The position numbers were made by a program, and so were the translations under genes. Positions 55,604 to 64,000 of a stretch of 64,000 nt of DNA are shown here, one piece after another. The notes below the pieces were generated by a model, which was not told the DNA's origin, made no database searches, and saw only the letters and a list, made by a program, of their open reading frames with translations. Position 1 is the stretch's first letter. Every line of letters begins with the position of its first letter. This stretch comes from Massilia sp. erpn (GTDB lineage Bacteria > Pseudomonadota > Gammaproteobacteria > Burkholderiales > Burkholderiaceae_D), in assembly GCF_024400215.1 (NCBI RefSeq), contig NZ_CP053748.1, forward strand, positions 3,162,001 through 3,226,000. Reading direction: 5' to 3'.

Positions 55604-55613
55604 GAGGGCCGGT

Positions 55614-55883
55614 TCAGCTGACCAGGGCGGGTATGCCCGTCAGCACCTGGCGCATATAGTCGAGCATGACCGACAGCATCCACGGCCCGGCCACCACCAG
55701 GGCCACGAACACGCCCACCAGCTTGGGAATGAAGGACAGCGTCGACTCATTGATCTGGGTCGCGGCCTGGAAGATGCTGACCACCAGGCCGATGACCAGG
55801 GCCACCAGCAGCAGCGGCGCGGCCACCATCAGCGTGACTTCCATGGCCTGGCGGCCCATGGTCATGACGGTTTCGGGCGTCAT
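55614..55883 (-). CDS. fliQ: Flagellar export gate protein FliQ
   Basis: The 89-residue protein has two membrane helices (about residues 13-38 and 52-78) and is a small subunit of the export gate. The start MTPETVMTMGRQAMEVTLMV is typical FliQ, and AATQINESTLSFIPKL is the conserved loop between the helices. The ATG at 55883 has a GGAGGA site. An in-frame upstream start would lie within fliP and is rejected. It lies 13 bp after fliP. Confidence 0.96.
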   Translation of the reverse strand: MTPETVMTMGRQAMEVTLMVAAPLLLVALVIGLVVSIFQAATQINESTLSFIPKLVGVFVALVVAGPWMLSVMLDYMRQVLTGIPALVS

Positions 55884-55896
55884 CGCGGCTTCCTCC

Positions 55897-56649
55897 TTAG
55901 TAGAAGCTCTGGGCCAGCGAACCCAGCAGCAGTTGCCAGCCATCGACCAGCACGAACAGCATCAGCTTGAATGGCAGCGAAATCACGGCCGGCGACATCA
56001 TCATCATCCCCATCGACATCAGCACCGAAGCCACCACCATATCGATGATGAGGAAGGGGATGAAGATGGCGAAGCCGATCTGGAAAGCGGTCTTCAGTTC
56101 GCTGGTGATGAAGGCCGGCACCAGGATGCGCAGCGGCACGTCTTCCGGCCCCTGCAGCGCCGGCGAGCGCGAAATCTTGACGAACAGGGCCAGGTCGGAC
56201 TGGCGCGTCTGCTTCATCATGAACGTCTTGAGCGGGGCCGCGCCCTTGTCCAGCGCCTGCAGCATGGTGATCTTGTTTTCCTGCAGCGGCTGGTACGCCT
56301 CGGTATAGATGCGGTCGAACACCGGCCCCATGGTGAAGAAGGTCAGGAACAGGGCCAGGCCGATCATCACCTGGTTGGGCGGCGCCGACTGCGTGCCGAG
56401 CGCCTGGCGCAGCAGCGAGAGCACGATCACGATGCGGGTGAAGCCGGTCATCATTAAGAGCGCCGCCGGGATGAAGGTCAGCGCCGTCATCAGGATCAGC
56501 GTTTGCAGCGACAGGCCGTAACTGGTGCCGCCGCCGGCCGCCGGCGTGCTGGTAAACGCGGGAATCGTCGGTTCCGCCGCCGCCCACAGGGGCAAGGCCA
56601 GCGCGGCGCCGGCCAGCAGGAGCTTGCCCGCGGACTGCTTATTTATCAT
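55897..56649 (-). CDS. fliP: Flagellar export gate protein FliP
   Basis: The 250-residue gate protein has an N-terminal signal sequence (about residues 1-24, ending LPLWAAAE), as in other FliP proteins. Four membrane helices follow, with [20 protein letters not shown], the conserved [17 protein letters not shown], a periplasmic loop, and the C-terminal [20 protein letters not shown]. The start overlaps the fliO end by 11 bp. The ATG at 56649 was chosen because it begins the signal peptide. Confidence 0.96.
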   Translation of the reverse strand: MINKQSAGKLLLAGAALALPLWAAAEPTIPAFTSTPAAGGGTSYGLSLQTLILMTALTFIPAALLMMTGFTRIVIVLSLLRQALGTQSAPPNQVMIGLALFLTFFTMGPVFDRIYTEAYQPLQENKITMLQALDKGAAPLKTFMMKQTRQSDLALFVKISRSPALQGPEDVPLRILVPAFITSELKTAFQIGFAIFIPFLIIDMVVASVLMSMGMMMMSPAVISLPFKLMLFVLVDGWQLLLGSLAQSFY

Positions 56650-57295
56650 TGCGTTTGTCGATCGTCTGTTTGAACCATTCGGCGAAATTGGCGCCCGGCA
56701 GGTTCTGCTGCGGCAGCGCATCGGCCACGCCTTCCTGGCGCGGCATGGTGGCCAGCGCATTCATGCGGCCGGGCGAAGCGCCCACCACGATCCATTGTTC
56801 GCCCACTTCCACCACCAGGATGCGTTCGCGCGCGCCGACGCTGAGCGCGCCCACCAGCTTCACGGTATTGCCGCTGGCGATGCTGCGCGGGCCGAAGCGC
56901 TTGAGCAGCCAGGCCAGGCCGACCAGCAGGCCCAGCACCACGGCCAGGGCCAGGGTGGTTTGCAGCAGCGAACCGGCGGCCGAAGGGCCGCTGGGCGCCA
57001 GTCCCGCATTCTGCGCCGGACGCGCGCCGGCCAGCGCCGCCTGCTGTTCCGGCGTGGCGGTGGCAGCGCCCGCTGCAGGCGCGCTGGCCGCTGCATCGGT
57101 CGCGTTCACCGTCCCGCTCGGGGCAGGGGCTGCGCTGAGGGATGCGCCCGCCTCCTGGCCGGCCGCCGCCGGAGCGGGGCTGGTCTGGGTGGCGATGCTG
57201 CCGGAGGCGCTGTGCTGGGCCGGCGCGGCGCCGGCGGCGAGGAGGAGGGTACAGCCAGCCGCCAGCAGGGCGGCGCGAGGGAAACCAGGCTTCAT
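56639..57295 (-). CDS. fliO: Flagellar protein FliO
   Basis: The 218-residue protein is the scaffold for assembly of the FliP ring. An N-terminal signal-like segment ([19 protein letters not shown]) is followed by a long Ala/Pro/Gly-rich periplasmic stretch to about residue 105. One membrane helix follows (about 110-130, [22 protein letters not shown] shown in part as [17 protein letters not shown]). The cytosolic domain has [20 protein letters not shown]. The family is poorly conserved, and this is longer than E. coli FliO because of the periplasmic extension. It overlaps fliN by 4 bp (ATGA). Confidence 0.9.
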   Translation of the reverse strand: MKPGFPRAALLAAGCTLLLAAGAAPAQHSASGSIATQTSPAPAAAGQEAGASLSAAPAPSGTVNATDAAASAPAAGAATATPEQQAALAGARPAQNAGLAPSGPSAAGSLLQTTLALAVVLGLLVGLAWLLKRFGPRSIASGNTVKLVGALSVGARERILVVEVGEQWIVVGASPGRMNALATMPRQEGVADALPQQNLPGANFAEWFKQTIDKRNDK

Positions 57296-57708
57296 TTATT
57301 CAGTTTTCGGATGCGTTCGGAAGGCGTGATGATATCGGTCAGGCGGATGCCGAACTTGTCGTTCACCACCACCACCTCGCCCTGGGCGATCAGGCAGCCG
57401 TTGACCAGCACGTCCATCGGCTCGCCGGCCAGGCCATCCAGTTCCACCACCGAGCCCTGGGCCAGTTGCAGCAGGTTCTTGATGGCGATCTTGGTGCGGC
57501 CCAGTTCCACCGTCAGCTGGACCGGAATATCGAGGATGAAGTCGATATCGTTATGGGTTTCCGATTTCGCGGCGGTTTTCGAAAAGTCCTTGAAGACGGC
57601 GGCCGTGGCGGCCTGGCTTTGCAGGGCCTCGGCTTCCGCCTTGGCCTGCTCGGCAATGGCCGCGCCCCAATCGTCTTCCATGCTTTGATCGTCTTGATTG
57701 TCCGACAT
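57292..57708 (-). CDS. fliN: Flagellar switch protein FliN
   Basis: The 138-residue protein is part of the C-ring, which sets rotation direction and docks the export ATPase complex. The variable acidic N-terminus (MSDNQDDQSMEDDWG) is normal. The conserved SpoA domain is residues 60-138, with LDIPVQLTVELGRTKIAIKN split at its core VQLTVELGRTKI, and EVVVVNDKFGIRLTDI. A GGAGAG site precedes the ATG. A 145-bp gap with a palindromic element separates it from fliM. Confidence 0.95.
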   Translation of the reverse strand: MSDNQDDQSMEDDWGAAIAEQAKAEAEALQSQAATAAVFKDFSKTAAKSETHNDIDFILDIPVQLTVELGRTKIAIKNLLQLAQGSVVELDGLAGEPMDVLVNGCLIAQGEVVVVNDKFGIRLTDIITPSERIRKLNK

Positions 57709-57751
57709 TTCTTACTCTCCTGTGTTGCTGTTCCCGGCGCAATGCCGCTTC

Positions 57752-57853
57752 GAGGCCATTTCAAAATGGCTGTGGCGTCGTTGCGGCTCCTTGCCGTGCA
57801 GGCGCACTGTCTGCGTCGCCGCGCCTAGCCACGCCCATTATAGAAATGGCCTC
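57752..57853. repeat. Palindromic intergenic element between fliM and fliN
   Basis: Perfect 11-bp inverted repeats (57752-57762 and 57843-57853) bound a 102-bp segment that abuts the fliM stop codon exactly. A second small palindrome, GCCATTT-CA-AAATGGC, lies at 57755-57770, and the interior is GC-rich and can fold. It carries no open frame. Form and position resemble a small dispersed repeat or MITE-like element inside the operon. Confidence 0.55.
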
Positions 57854-58834
57854 TTATTTGAGGTTATCGGCATTGGCCAGCAATTTCTCCACCTTCAGCG
57901 CGTATTGTCCATTCATTACCCCATAGGTGCAATCGAGCACGGGCACGCCGTCCACGGTGGCCTCGATGCTTTCCGGGATGGACAGCGGAATGATGTCGCC
58001 CACGCGCATATTCAGGATCTCGTCGAAGCTGACGCGGGCCGTGCCCAGGCGCGCCACCAGCTCCACCTCGGCGATCTGGATCTGCTGCGTCATCAGGCGG
58101 ATCCAGCGCTTGTCCACTTCCAGCGCCTCGCCCTGCAGCGAGGAGGTCAGGGCGTCGCGGATCGGCTCGATCATCGAGTAGGGCATGCAGAAGTGGATCT
58201 GGCCCGACACCGAACCCAGTTCCACGGTGAAGGTGGAGGCCACCACCACCTCGTTGGGCGTGGCGATATTGGCGAACTGGGTGTTCATCTCGGAACGGAT
58301 GTATTCGAACTCGACCGGATACACCGGTTCCCAGGACTTGGTATAAGCCTCGAACACGATATCCAGGATGCGCAGGATGATGCGCTGCTCGGTCTGGGTA
58401 AAGTCGCGGCCCTCGACCCGGGTGTGGAAGCGGCCGTCGCCGCCGAACAGATTGTCCACCAGCAGGAAGACCAGGCCCGGATCGAAGACCATCAGGGCCG
58501 TGCCGCGCAGCGGCTTCATGTGCACCAGATTCAGATTGGTCGGCACCACCAGGTTGCGGATGAATTCGCTGTACTTGGAGACGCGCACCGAACCGACCGA
58601 CACTTCGGCGCTGCGGCGCAGGAAGTTGAACAGGCCGACGCGCAGCAGGCGGGCGAAGCGTTCATTGATAATTTCCAGGGTCGGCATGCGGCCCCGGACG
58701 ATGCGCTCCTGGGTGGCCAGATTATAGGTCCGGACACCCGCGACTTCTTCCGGCGCCTGGGCGTCGTCCTGGTCGCCGTTGACGCCCTTTAAGAGGGCAT
58801 CGACTTCTTCCTGGGAGAGAAAATTATCAGCCAT
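57854..58834 (-). CDS. fliM: Flagellar switch protein FliM
   Basis: The 326-residue C-ring protein binds phospho-CheY and reverses the motor. The CheY-binding N-terminus LSQEEVDALL is present. The middle CheC-like domain occupies about residues 50-230, with its MPTLEIINERFARLLR start. The C-terminal SpoA domain, about residues 245-320, has RVSFDEILNMRVGDIIPL. Length is close to the usual 330. It lies 22 bp after fliL. Confidence 0.96.
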   Translation of the reverse strand: MADNFLSQEEVDALLKGVNGDQDDAQAPEEVAGVRTYNLATQERIVRGRMPTLEIINERFARLLRVGLFNFLRRSAEVSVGSVRVSKYSEFIRNLVVPTNLNLVHMKPLRGTALMVFDPGLVFLLVDNLFGGDGRFHTRVEGRDFTQTEQRIILRILDIVFEAYTKSWEPVYPVEFEYIRSEMNTQFANIATPNEVVVASTFTVELGSVSGQIHFCMPYSMIEPIRDALTSSLQGEALEVDKRWIRLMTQQIQIAEVELVARLGTARVSFDEILNMRVGDIIPLSIPESIEATVDGVPVLDCTYGVMNGQYALKVEKLLANADNLK

Positions 58835-58856
58835 GACTCGCTACGAACGGTACGGG

Positions 58857-59432
58857 TTACTGAATGATAAAGGAGGTGAACAGGACTTCGCTGACATCCT
58901 GCGAATCGCCCCGGTCCTCGAACGGCAGCTTCATCTGCTCGATGATTTCGCTGCTGAGCTGCTGCTTGCCTTCCGGCGTATTGATTTCCGAGGCGTGCTT
59001 GCTCGACAACAGCAGCAGCACGCGGCTGCGCACCTTGGGCATATTCTGCTTGACGATTTCGACCTCTTCCAGACTGCCCACCTGCAGGGTGAAGGCCAGT
59101 TGCAGATACTGCTCCGAACCTTCGGTGTCGGGCTGCAGATTGACGGTGAACGGCTCGACCGGCACATACACGGGCGGGCCGGCCGCCTTGTGCGATTTCT
59201 TGCCCTTCTTGGCCTTCGGCGCTTCCTCTTCATGGTCGGCGCTGGCGCCCTTGGTCAGGAACCAGGCCGCACCACCGCCGCCGGCGCCCAGCACCAGCAC
59301 GGCGGCGAGGATGATGATCATCATTTTTTTCTTGCCGCCGCCCGCTGGCGACGCATCGGCCTTGGCTTCCGCTTTCATCTTAGGATTCGCTTTCAAGTCT
59401 GCCTTGCTGCTGTCTATCGGGAATGCCGACAT
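58857..59432 (-). CDS. fliL: Flagellar basal body-associated protein FliL
   Basis: The 191-residue single-pass membrane protein stabilises stators and increases motor torque. A Lys/Ala-rich cytosolic segment of about 35 residues is followed by the membrane helix KMMIIILAAVLVLGAGGGGA. The periplasmic stomatin-like domain follows, with FTVNLQPDTEGSEQYLQLAF split at its centre. The C-terminus VSEVLFTSFIIQ is typical. A 127-bp gap separates it from fliK and could hold a promoter; none was convincing. Confidence 0.93.
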   Translation of the reverse strand: MSAFPIDSSKADLKANPKMKAEAKADASPAGGGKKKMMIIILAAVLVLGAGGGGAAWFLTKGASADHEEEAPKAKKGKKSHKAAGPPVYVPVEPFTVNLQPDTEGSEQYLQLAFTLQVGSLEEVEIVKQNMPKVRSRVLLLLSSKHASEINTPEGKQQLSSEIIEQMKLPFEDRGDSQDVSEVLFTSFIIQ

Positions 59433-59559
59433 TATGTCCCATTATCCGCAATCGCAGTCCGCCGGGATCGGCGGAACAGAGGGCGAATCTGGGTGTTTCT
59501 TTGCGGTATTGTAACTTGAGGGCAAGCGAATTGGGCGGCGGCGCGCGCCGCCGTCCACA

Positions 59560-61224
59560 TTAAGCAAAGGTATCGACCACACCGAGGCCGCTGCGCACGC
59601 GCTGCGGGGCCGCCGCGACCGCTGCACTATCGTCGCCCGTGCCGCTGCCGGAACCGGTGCCGCGGCCGCCCTGGCCCCGGTTGCCGCCGGCCTGGCGGGC
59701 GAAGGCTTCCTGCTGTTCCTGGCTGCCGGCCGAGACGGTGGCGTTGCCAAGTTGGATGCCTGCTTCATTCATCATGTCGCGCAGCTTGGGCAGGGCGTTT
59801 TCCAGCGCCTGGCGCACTTCCGGCTGGGCGGCCGTGAAGCTGGCGCTGGCCTGGTCGTTGGAAATGCTCAGCACCACTTGCAGCGGTCCCAGGTCGGGCG
59901 GATTCAGGGTCAGCGAGGCGCTCTGCTCGCCGCCGGCCGCCATCCACACCACTTTCTGGCCCAATTGCTGGTCCCAGGCCTGGCTGCCGACGCGCGCCTG
60001 CAGCTGGTTGGAGGCGACCGCATTGGCCGCCTGCAGCGTGGCCTGGCCAGTCTGGGCCATGGCGGGCATGGCCTGGGGCGCGGGCGCGCTCTCGCGCTGC
60101 ACCGTCATTACTTCGCCCTGGGTGTTCTGGGCGCGCACGCCACGGCTGATCTCGTCGACCTTGGCCTGGGCCGCGCCCAGGGCTGGGGCGGTGGCGCCCT
60201 GCGGCGCCTCGCTGCCCGGACGGGCGCGCACGGCCGGCTCGCCAGCCGTATCGCTGAGTCCGGTCGTGGCGTCGGCGCCGGCATCGCCCGCCTTGGCTTC
60301 CGGCTTGCCGGCTTTGTTCAGGCTGACCATCGCTTCGGCCAGCTCGCCGCCGCTGGCGGCATGGGCGCCGGCCTGCGGGGCAGGCGCGGCCTTGGCCTGG
60401 GCCAGGCTGGCGCTGAAATCTGCCGGCACGGCTGGCTCCGCGCCGTCGGCATTGCCGCTGCTGCCGGCGCTGCGCGCCAGGGCCGGGTCGATGGTCAGGG
60501 CGCCCGCTTTGTCTTTGGCGGCATCGGCTGCGCTGGCGCTGAGGGCCGCCAGCGTCGCGGCATCCGCGCCGGCTGCTGCCTGGGCGCTGTCGCCGCTGCT
60601 GGCGGTGACGCTGGCGCTGCCACTGCCGCTCAGGGCTGCTTTGGCGGCTGCTTCCGCTGCCGCCGCCTGGGCGGCTGCCGCAGCGGCGGCGGCCGCGGTG
60701 GCGCTATCGGCGGCCGGCGCGGTGTTCTGGCCGTTCAGGCTGGCCATCATGGCCAATAGCTGGGCGGCGGCATCCTCGGCGCTGGCCGCTTTGGTGCCGT
60801 CTTCCGTACCGTCCTTGGCGCCGGCAGTGCTGCCGGTGGTCGTCGTTGCCGGGGCGGTGGCTGGGCCGGCTTCGGCCTGGCTGGCGCTGCCGCCCTGATT
60901 CTGCGGCTTGGCTGGCGCGCTGTCCTGGGTGGCCTGGGCGTTTTGCGTATTCGGGCTGTTCTGGGCGTTGGGCGCCGGCTGGGCCGGTTTGGCCGGCGCG
61001 GCTGGATTGCTGTTCGCGGCGGGTGCCGGACGCGGCGGCTGGGCCTGAGCTGGCGCCGGGCGCGCTGCCGGGGCAGGCGTCATGGGAGCGGGCTGGCGCT
61101 GCTCCATCTGGCGCGCCAGCGTGCTGCGGAACAGATCATCGGAGCTGCTGCCCGGCGGCTGCTTGGGCGGCGTCATGCCGGAAGCCGGGGCCAGGAAGGG
61201 ATTGGTGGTGATCGGTGTCTGCAT
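59560..61224 (-). CDS. fliK: Flagellar hook-length control protein FliK
   Basis: The 554-residue secreted ruler stops hook growth and switches FlhB to filament export. Residues 1-330 are low-complexity (Ala, Pro, Gln, Ser, Thr), including poly-Ala runs near residues 170-190. The conserved Flg_hook domain lies at about residues 420-510 with LTLNPPDLGPLQVVLSISND. The Gly/Arg-rich tail follows. Such length is common in betaproteobacteria. A GC-rich hairpin at about 59533-59557 follows the stop but lacks a T-run. Confidence 0.9.
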   Translation of the reverse strand: MQTPITTNPFLAPASGMTPPKQPPGSSSDDLFRSTLARQMEQRQPAPMTPAPAARPAPAQAQPPRPAPAANSNPAAPAKPAQPAPNAQNSPNTQNAQATQDSAPAKPQNQGGSASQAEAGPATAPATTTTGSTAGAKDGTEDGTKAASAEDAAAQLLAMMASLNGQNTAPAADSATAAAAAAAAAQAAAAEAAAKAALSGSGSASVTASSGDSAQAAAGADAATLAALSASAADAAKDKAGALTIDPALARSAGSSGNADGAEPAVPADFSASLAQAKAAPAPQAGAHAASGGELAEAMVSLNKAGKPEAKAGDAGADATTGLSDTAGEPAVRARPGSEAPQGATAPALGAAQAKVDEISRGVRAQNTQGEVMTVQRESAPAPQAMPAMAQTGQATLQAANAVASNQLQARVGSQAWDQQLGQKVVWMAAGGEQSASLTLNPPDLGPLQVVLSISNDQASASFTAAQPEVRQALENALPKLRDMMNEAGIQLGNATVSAGSQEQQEAFARQAGGNRGQGGRGTGSGSGTGDDSAAVAAAPQRVRSGLGVVDTFA

Positions 61225-61270
61225 GATAAAGCCGTCTGGTTAGTGCCGCCGGTTTGGCGCCGAGCTGGGC

Positions 61271-61711
61271 TCAGCGCTTGAAAAATGCCTGCCGGGACGC
61301 ATGTTCGTCCATGGCCTTCTGGTCGCGCTTGGCTTCCACCTTCTGCTGCTGGGCCACGGCCCGGTCGCGCAAGGTGGAATACGACATGCGCTTGCGTTCG
61401 GCCGCCTGCCAACTGCTTTTCTCCAGCGCGCCGCGCTGCTGCATATGCAGCACGATGTCGCGCTGGCCCTGGATCGCCGTGTCCAGTTTCGCCATGAAAG
61501 CCTGGAAGTTGCGGTAAGCCGTGGGCGTGATGCCGGCCTGCTGGGTTTCATCGAAACGCTTGCCATATTCGTCGCGGTAGCCGAGCAGCATATTCAGCTT
61601 TTCCTCGGCCTCGCTGGCCGCTTTCAAGGCCGCGCCCAGGCGCTTGGCCGCATCGTCGGTTTCGCGGCGCGCCAGGTCGATCAGGGTTTCCAGTTGGGTT
61701 TGCGAGGCCAT
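61271..61711 (-). CDS. fliJ: Flagellar export protein FliJ
   Basis: The 146-residue, largely coiled-coil cytosolic protein rotates within the FliI hexamer and carries chaperones to the gate. It consists of two antiparallel helices, beginning MASQTQLETLIDLARRETDD, with many Arg, Glu, Gln and Ala residues, and closing KRDQKAMDEHASRQAFFKR. Sequence conservation in the family is low, but length, helix content and position between fliI and fliK make the call firm. Confidence 0.9.
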   Translation of the reverse strand: MASQTQLETLIDLARRETDDAAKRLGAALKAASEAEEKLNMLLGYRDEYGKRFDETQQAGITPTAYRNFQAFMAKLDTAIQGQRDIVLHMQQRGALEKSSWQAAERKRMSYSTLRDRAVAQQQKVEAKRDQKAMDEHASRQAFFKR

Positions 61712-61746
61712 GATCGTCGATTATAGGCTTGCGGCGGCCGCGTCAA

Positions 61747-63450
61747 TCAATCGAATAGAGCGGTAAGTTGCCCCAAACTCTGGGCCATATCGACGCGCTC
61801 GGTGATCTGCTGTTGTAAAAAATGCTCGATCTTGTCATGCAAGCCGATGGCCTGGTCCAGCACCGGGTCGGTGCCGGGCGTGTAGGCGCCGACGGCGATC
61901 AGGTCGCGGCTGCGTTCATAGCGCGAGAACAGCTGCTTCAGGTGGCGCGACTCGTTCTGGTGCTCGTGCGAGGTGATCGAGTGCATGGCGCGGCTGATCG
62001 ACTGTTCGATATCGATGGCCGGGTAGTGGCCGGCCTCAGCCAGACGGCGGTTGAGCACGATGTGGCCATCCAGGATGGCGCGCGCCGAGTCGGCGATCGG
62101 ATCCTGCTGGTCGTCGCCCTCGGTCAGCACGGTGTAGAAGGCGGTGATGGAGCCGCCGCCGAGCTGGCCGTTGCCGGCCCGTTCGACCAGCACCGGCAGC
62201 TTGGCGAAGACCGAAGGCGGATAGCCTTTGGTGGCGGGTGGCTCGCCGATGGCAAGCGCGATTTCGCGCTGCGCCATGGCATAGCGCGTCAGCGAGTCCA
62301 TGATCAGCAGCACGTTCTGGCCCTTGTCGCGGAAATGTTCGGCAATGGCCGTGGCATAAGCCGCACCCTGCATGCGCATCAGCGGCGGCGTGTCGGCCGG
62401 GGCCGCCACCACCACCGAGCGCGCCAAGCCTTCCTCGCCGAGAATTTGTTCGATGAATTCCTTGACCTCGCGGCCCCGTTCGCCGATCAGGCCGACCACG
62501 ATGATGTCGGCCTCCGTATAGCGCGCCATCATGCCCAGCAGCACGGATTTGCCGACGCCGGAACCGGCGAACAGGCCCATGCGCTGGCCGCGGCCCACGG
62601 TCAGCATGGCGTTGATGCAGCGCACGCCGACATCCAGGGTTTCCACGATGGGCGCGCGGCCCAGCGGATTGGCCGGGCGCACATTGATCGGCGCGCTGTC
62701 GGTGGTATGGATGGGGCCGAGATTGTCGAGCGGGCGGCCGGCGCCGTCGAGCACGCGGCCCAGCAGTTCCGGCCCGACTGGCAGGTGGCGCGCGCGGTCG
62801 CTCGGGCGGCGGCGCGGATGGTTGACGCTGCCCGGGCGCGGAATGGTCTGCTCGACCGGAAACACGCGGGTGCCGGGCACGATGCCTTCGACATCGCTTT
62901 GCGGCATCAGGAACAGACGTTCGCCCTCGAAACCGACCACTTCGGCTTCCACCTTGCCGCCGCTGGGCAGGGGCACGGTGCAGGCCGCGCCCACGGCCAG
63001 GCGCAGGCCGACCGCTTCCATCACCAGGCCGGCCACGCGCGTGACGCGGCCCGAAACCTGCATCGGTTCGACAAAATCGCTGAGCACGGCGCAATCGTTG
63101 AGGTAGGCGCGCCAGCGGCCGGCGTGGCCCTGGGCGCTGCCGGTATCGACCGGGGCGCGCGGCGCGCGGGCCGGGGCCGCGCCGTCGTCCGCGTCGTCGG
63201 CCATACCGTCGCCATCGACCAGGTCGCCGCCGCCGGCCATGCCGTCGCCATCGCTCATGTCGCGGTCATCGGCCATGCCGCCACCGTCGGCAAGATCGGT
63301 GGCATCGGCATGGTGTGCTGCCGGTTCGTCGAATTCGGCGTCGAGTTCCGCCATCGCGGCGGCCAGGTCGGCCATGGCGTCGGCATTGGCTTGCGACAGG
63401 CCAGCCGGATCGCCGGGCTGGGCGGGTACGGAGGAGGCGGGCAGGTCCAT
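61747..63450 (-). CDS. fliI: Flagellar export ATPase FliI with acidic N-terminal extension
   Basis: The 567-residue ATPase has the F1-beta-type core. Walker A is FAGSGVGKS with Lys301. [16 protein letters not shown], the Walker B region [17 protein letters not shown] and the conserved [15 protein letters not shown] [17 protein letters not shown] follow. The usual protein starts at about residue 111 here ([10 protein letters not shown]). The first 110 residues are extra, and residues 50-90 are almost entirely Asp, Gly, Met and Ala in imperfect repeats of type GDGMADD. The ATG at 63450 lies one base after the fliH stop, so this start and the extension are supported. Confidence 0.93.
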   Translation of the reverse strand: MDLPASSVPAQPGDPAGLSQANADAMADLAAAMAELDAEFDEPAAHHADATDLADGGGMADDRDMSDGDGMAGGGDLVDGDGMADDADDGAAPARAPRAPVDTGSAQGHAGRWRAYLNDCAVLSDFVEPMQVSGRVTRVAGLVMEAVGLRLAVGAACTVPLPSGGKVEAEVVGFEGERLFLMPQSDVEGIVPGTRVFPVEQTIPRPGSVNHPRRRPSDRARHLPVGPELLGRVLDGAGRPLDNLGPIHTTDSAPINVRPANPLGRAPIVETLDVGVRCINAMLTVGRGQRMGLFAGSGVGKSVLLGMMARYTEADIIVVGLIGERGREVKEFIEQILGEEGLARSVVVAAPADTPPLMRMQGAAYATAIAEHFRDKGQNVLLIMDSLTRYAMAQREIALAIGEPPATKGYPPSVFAKLPVLVERAGNGQLGGGSITAFYTVLTEGDDQQDPIADSARAILDGHIVLNRRLAEAGHYPAIDIEQSISRAMHSITSHEHQNESRHLKQLFSRYERSRDLIAVGAYTPGTDPVLDQAIGLHDKIEHFLQQQITERVDMAQSLGQLTALFD

Positions 63451-63451
63451 C

Positions 63452-64000
63452 TCAGTCGAGCCAGTTCACATCCTTGCCCAGCGCATGGGTCAGGCGCTGC
63501 CAGCGCGATGCCGCCTGGGCGTCGATCTGGTTGCTGGCGGTGTCGATCTTGCAGCCGCCGCGGCCGATGCTGGGGTCTTCGATCACGCTCCAGCCATCCT
63601 TTTCCAGTTCCTCGCCCAAGCCCTCGCGCACCACGTGCGCGTCTTCGGGATTGAGGGCCAGGATGGCGGGCGGCTGCAGCACCGGCAGGTACTGGATGGC
63701 GTCGCGCACAATGGGCAGGATCAGTTCCGGCTTGGCCGGCAGGGCGGTTTTGAGCATGCCCTTGGCCAGGTGCAGGGCCAGTTCCAGCACCTCGTTGGCG
63801 ATCAGCTGGTCAGCCTCGCGCAGCGCGGTGCTGAAATTGCCGGCGATCTCGGCCACCGGCTCGAGCGTCTTGGCCGTTGCCTCGCGCGCCTCGTCCAAGG
63901 CCTGGGCCTGGCCATCGGCATGGCCGGCCGTATAGCCGGCCTCATAGCCCTGCTGGCGCGCCTCCTCGCGGATGGCGTCGAGCTCTTCCTCGGTGGGGTA
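63452..64000 (-). CDS. fliH: Flagellar assembly protein FliH (5' end beyond the window)
   Basis: The C-terminal 182 codons of FliH are present. The gene runs off the right edge, so its start is not seen. FliH holds FliI at the C-ring and inhibits it until it reaches the gate. The visible part shows the glycine-containing helical repeats ([19 protein letters not shown], with GxxxG-type spacing) that are typical of FliH. The globular domain after that includes [14 protein letters not shown]. The stop is one base from the fliI start. The upstream fliEFG genes would lie outside the window. Confidence 0.92.
   Translation of the reverse strand, partial: YPTEEELDAIREEARQQGYEAGYTAGHADGQAQALDEAREATAKTLEPVAEIAGNFSTALREADQLIANEVLELALHLAKGMLKTALPAKPELILPIVRDAIQYLPVLQPPAILALNPEDAHVVREGLGEELEKDGWSVIEDPSIGRGGCKIDTASNQIDAQAASRWQRLTHALGKDVNWLD

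Overview
The window is high-GC, densely coded proteobacterial chromosome. The flagellar order flhB-flhA-flhF-flhG-fliA-motCD, flgNMA, flgBCDEFGHIJKL and fliHIJKLMNOPQR, the MotC/MotD stators, a long Ala-rich RNase E and several dispersed intergenic palindromes suggest a betaproteobacterium of the Oxalobacteraceae (Massilia/Duganella/Janthinobacterium type). The family assignment is an inference from gene order and protein style. No rRNA, tRNA, CRISPR array, insertion sequence or prophage was seen.

Positions 1-24.7 kb hold housekeeping and metabolic genes. They include a purine deaminase, an FtsX-type permease, an aldo/keto reductase with a divergent LysR regulator, an unusual response regulator, and a truncated haemoglobin with FNR-type boxes followed by rmuC and a CoA-transferase. 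A chrA-moaA-mobA/moeA operon follows, in which mobA and moeA are one open frame. Then come RNase E with a long structured leader, a divergent rluC-HAD-Rieske-sppA run, a probable small RNA with its own promoter and terminator, an RsuA-type pseudouridine synthase and a fumarylacetoacetase-family protein.

Positions 24.8-46.5 kb are flagellar genes, mostly on the + strand: the export gate (flhBA), placement and regulation (flhF, flhG, fliA), second stator (motCD), the minus-strand flgN-flgM and flgA, and the rod-hook-filament-junction genes flgB to flgL. A foreign-looking Rpn-family nuclease gene, broken by one in-frame amber codon, lies between flhA and flhF. Good sigma-28 promoters precede flgM and flgK, which fits the usual checkpoint in which FlgM holds FliA until the hook is complete.

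Positions 54.8-64 kb are the minus-strand operon fliH to fliR (export ATPase complex, hook-length control, switch and export gate), running off the right edge inside fliH.

Between the two flagellar arms, directly downstream of fliR, lies the most striking object: an 8.1-kb gene for a 2,695-residue protein. About 2,400 residues are near-continuous octapeptide repeats, organised into a 134-residue super-repeat of sixteen octads plus a six-residue break. Eighteen register-marking octads recur at 402-bp steps, with four 399-bp steps and one 240-bp step. The C-terminus carries EF-hand-like calcium loops. Its function is unknown.
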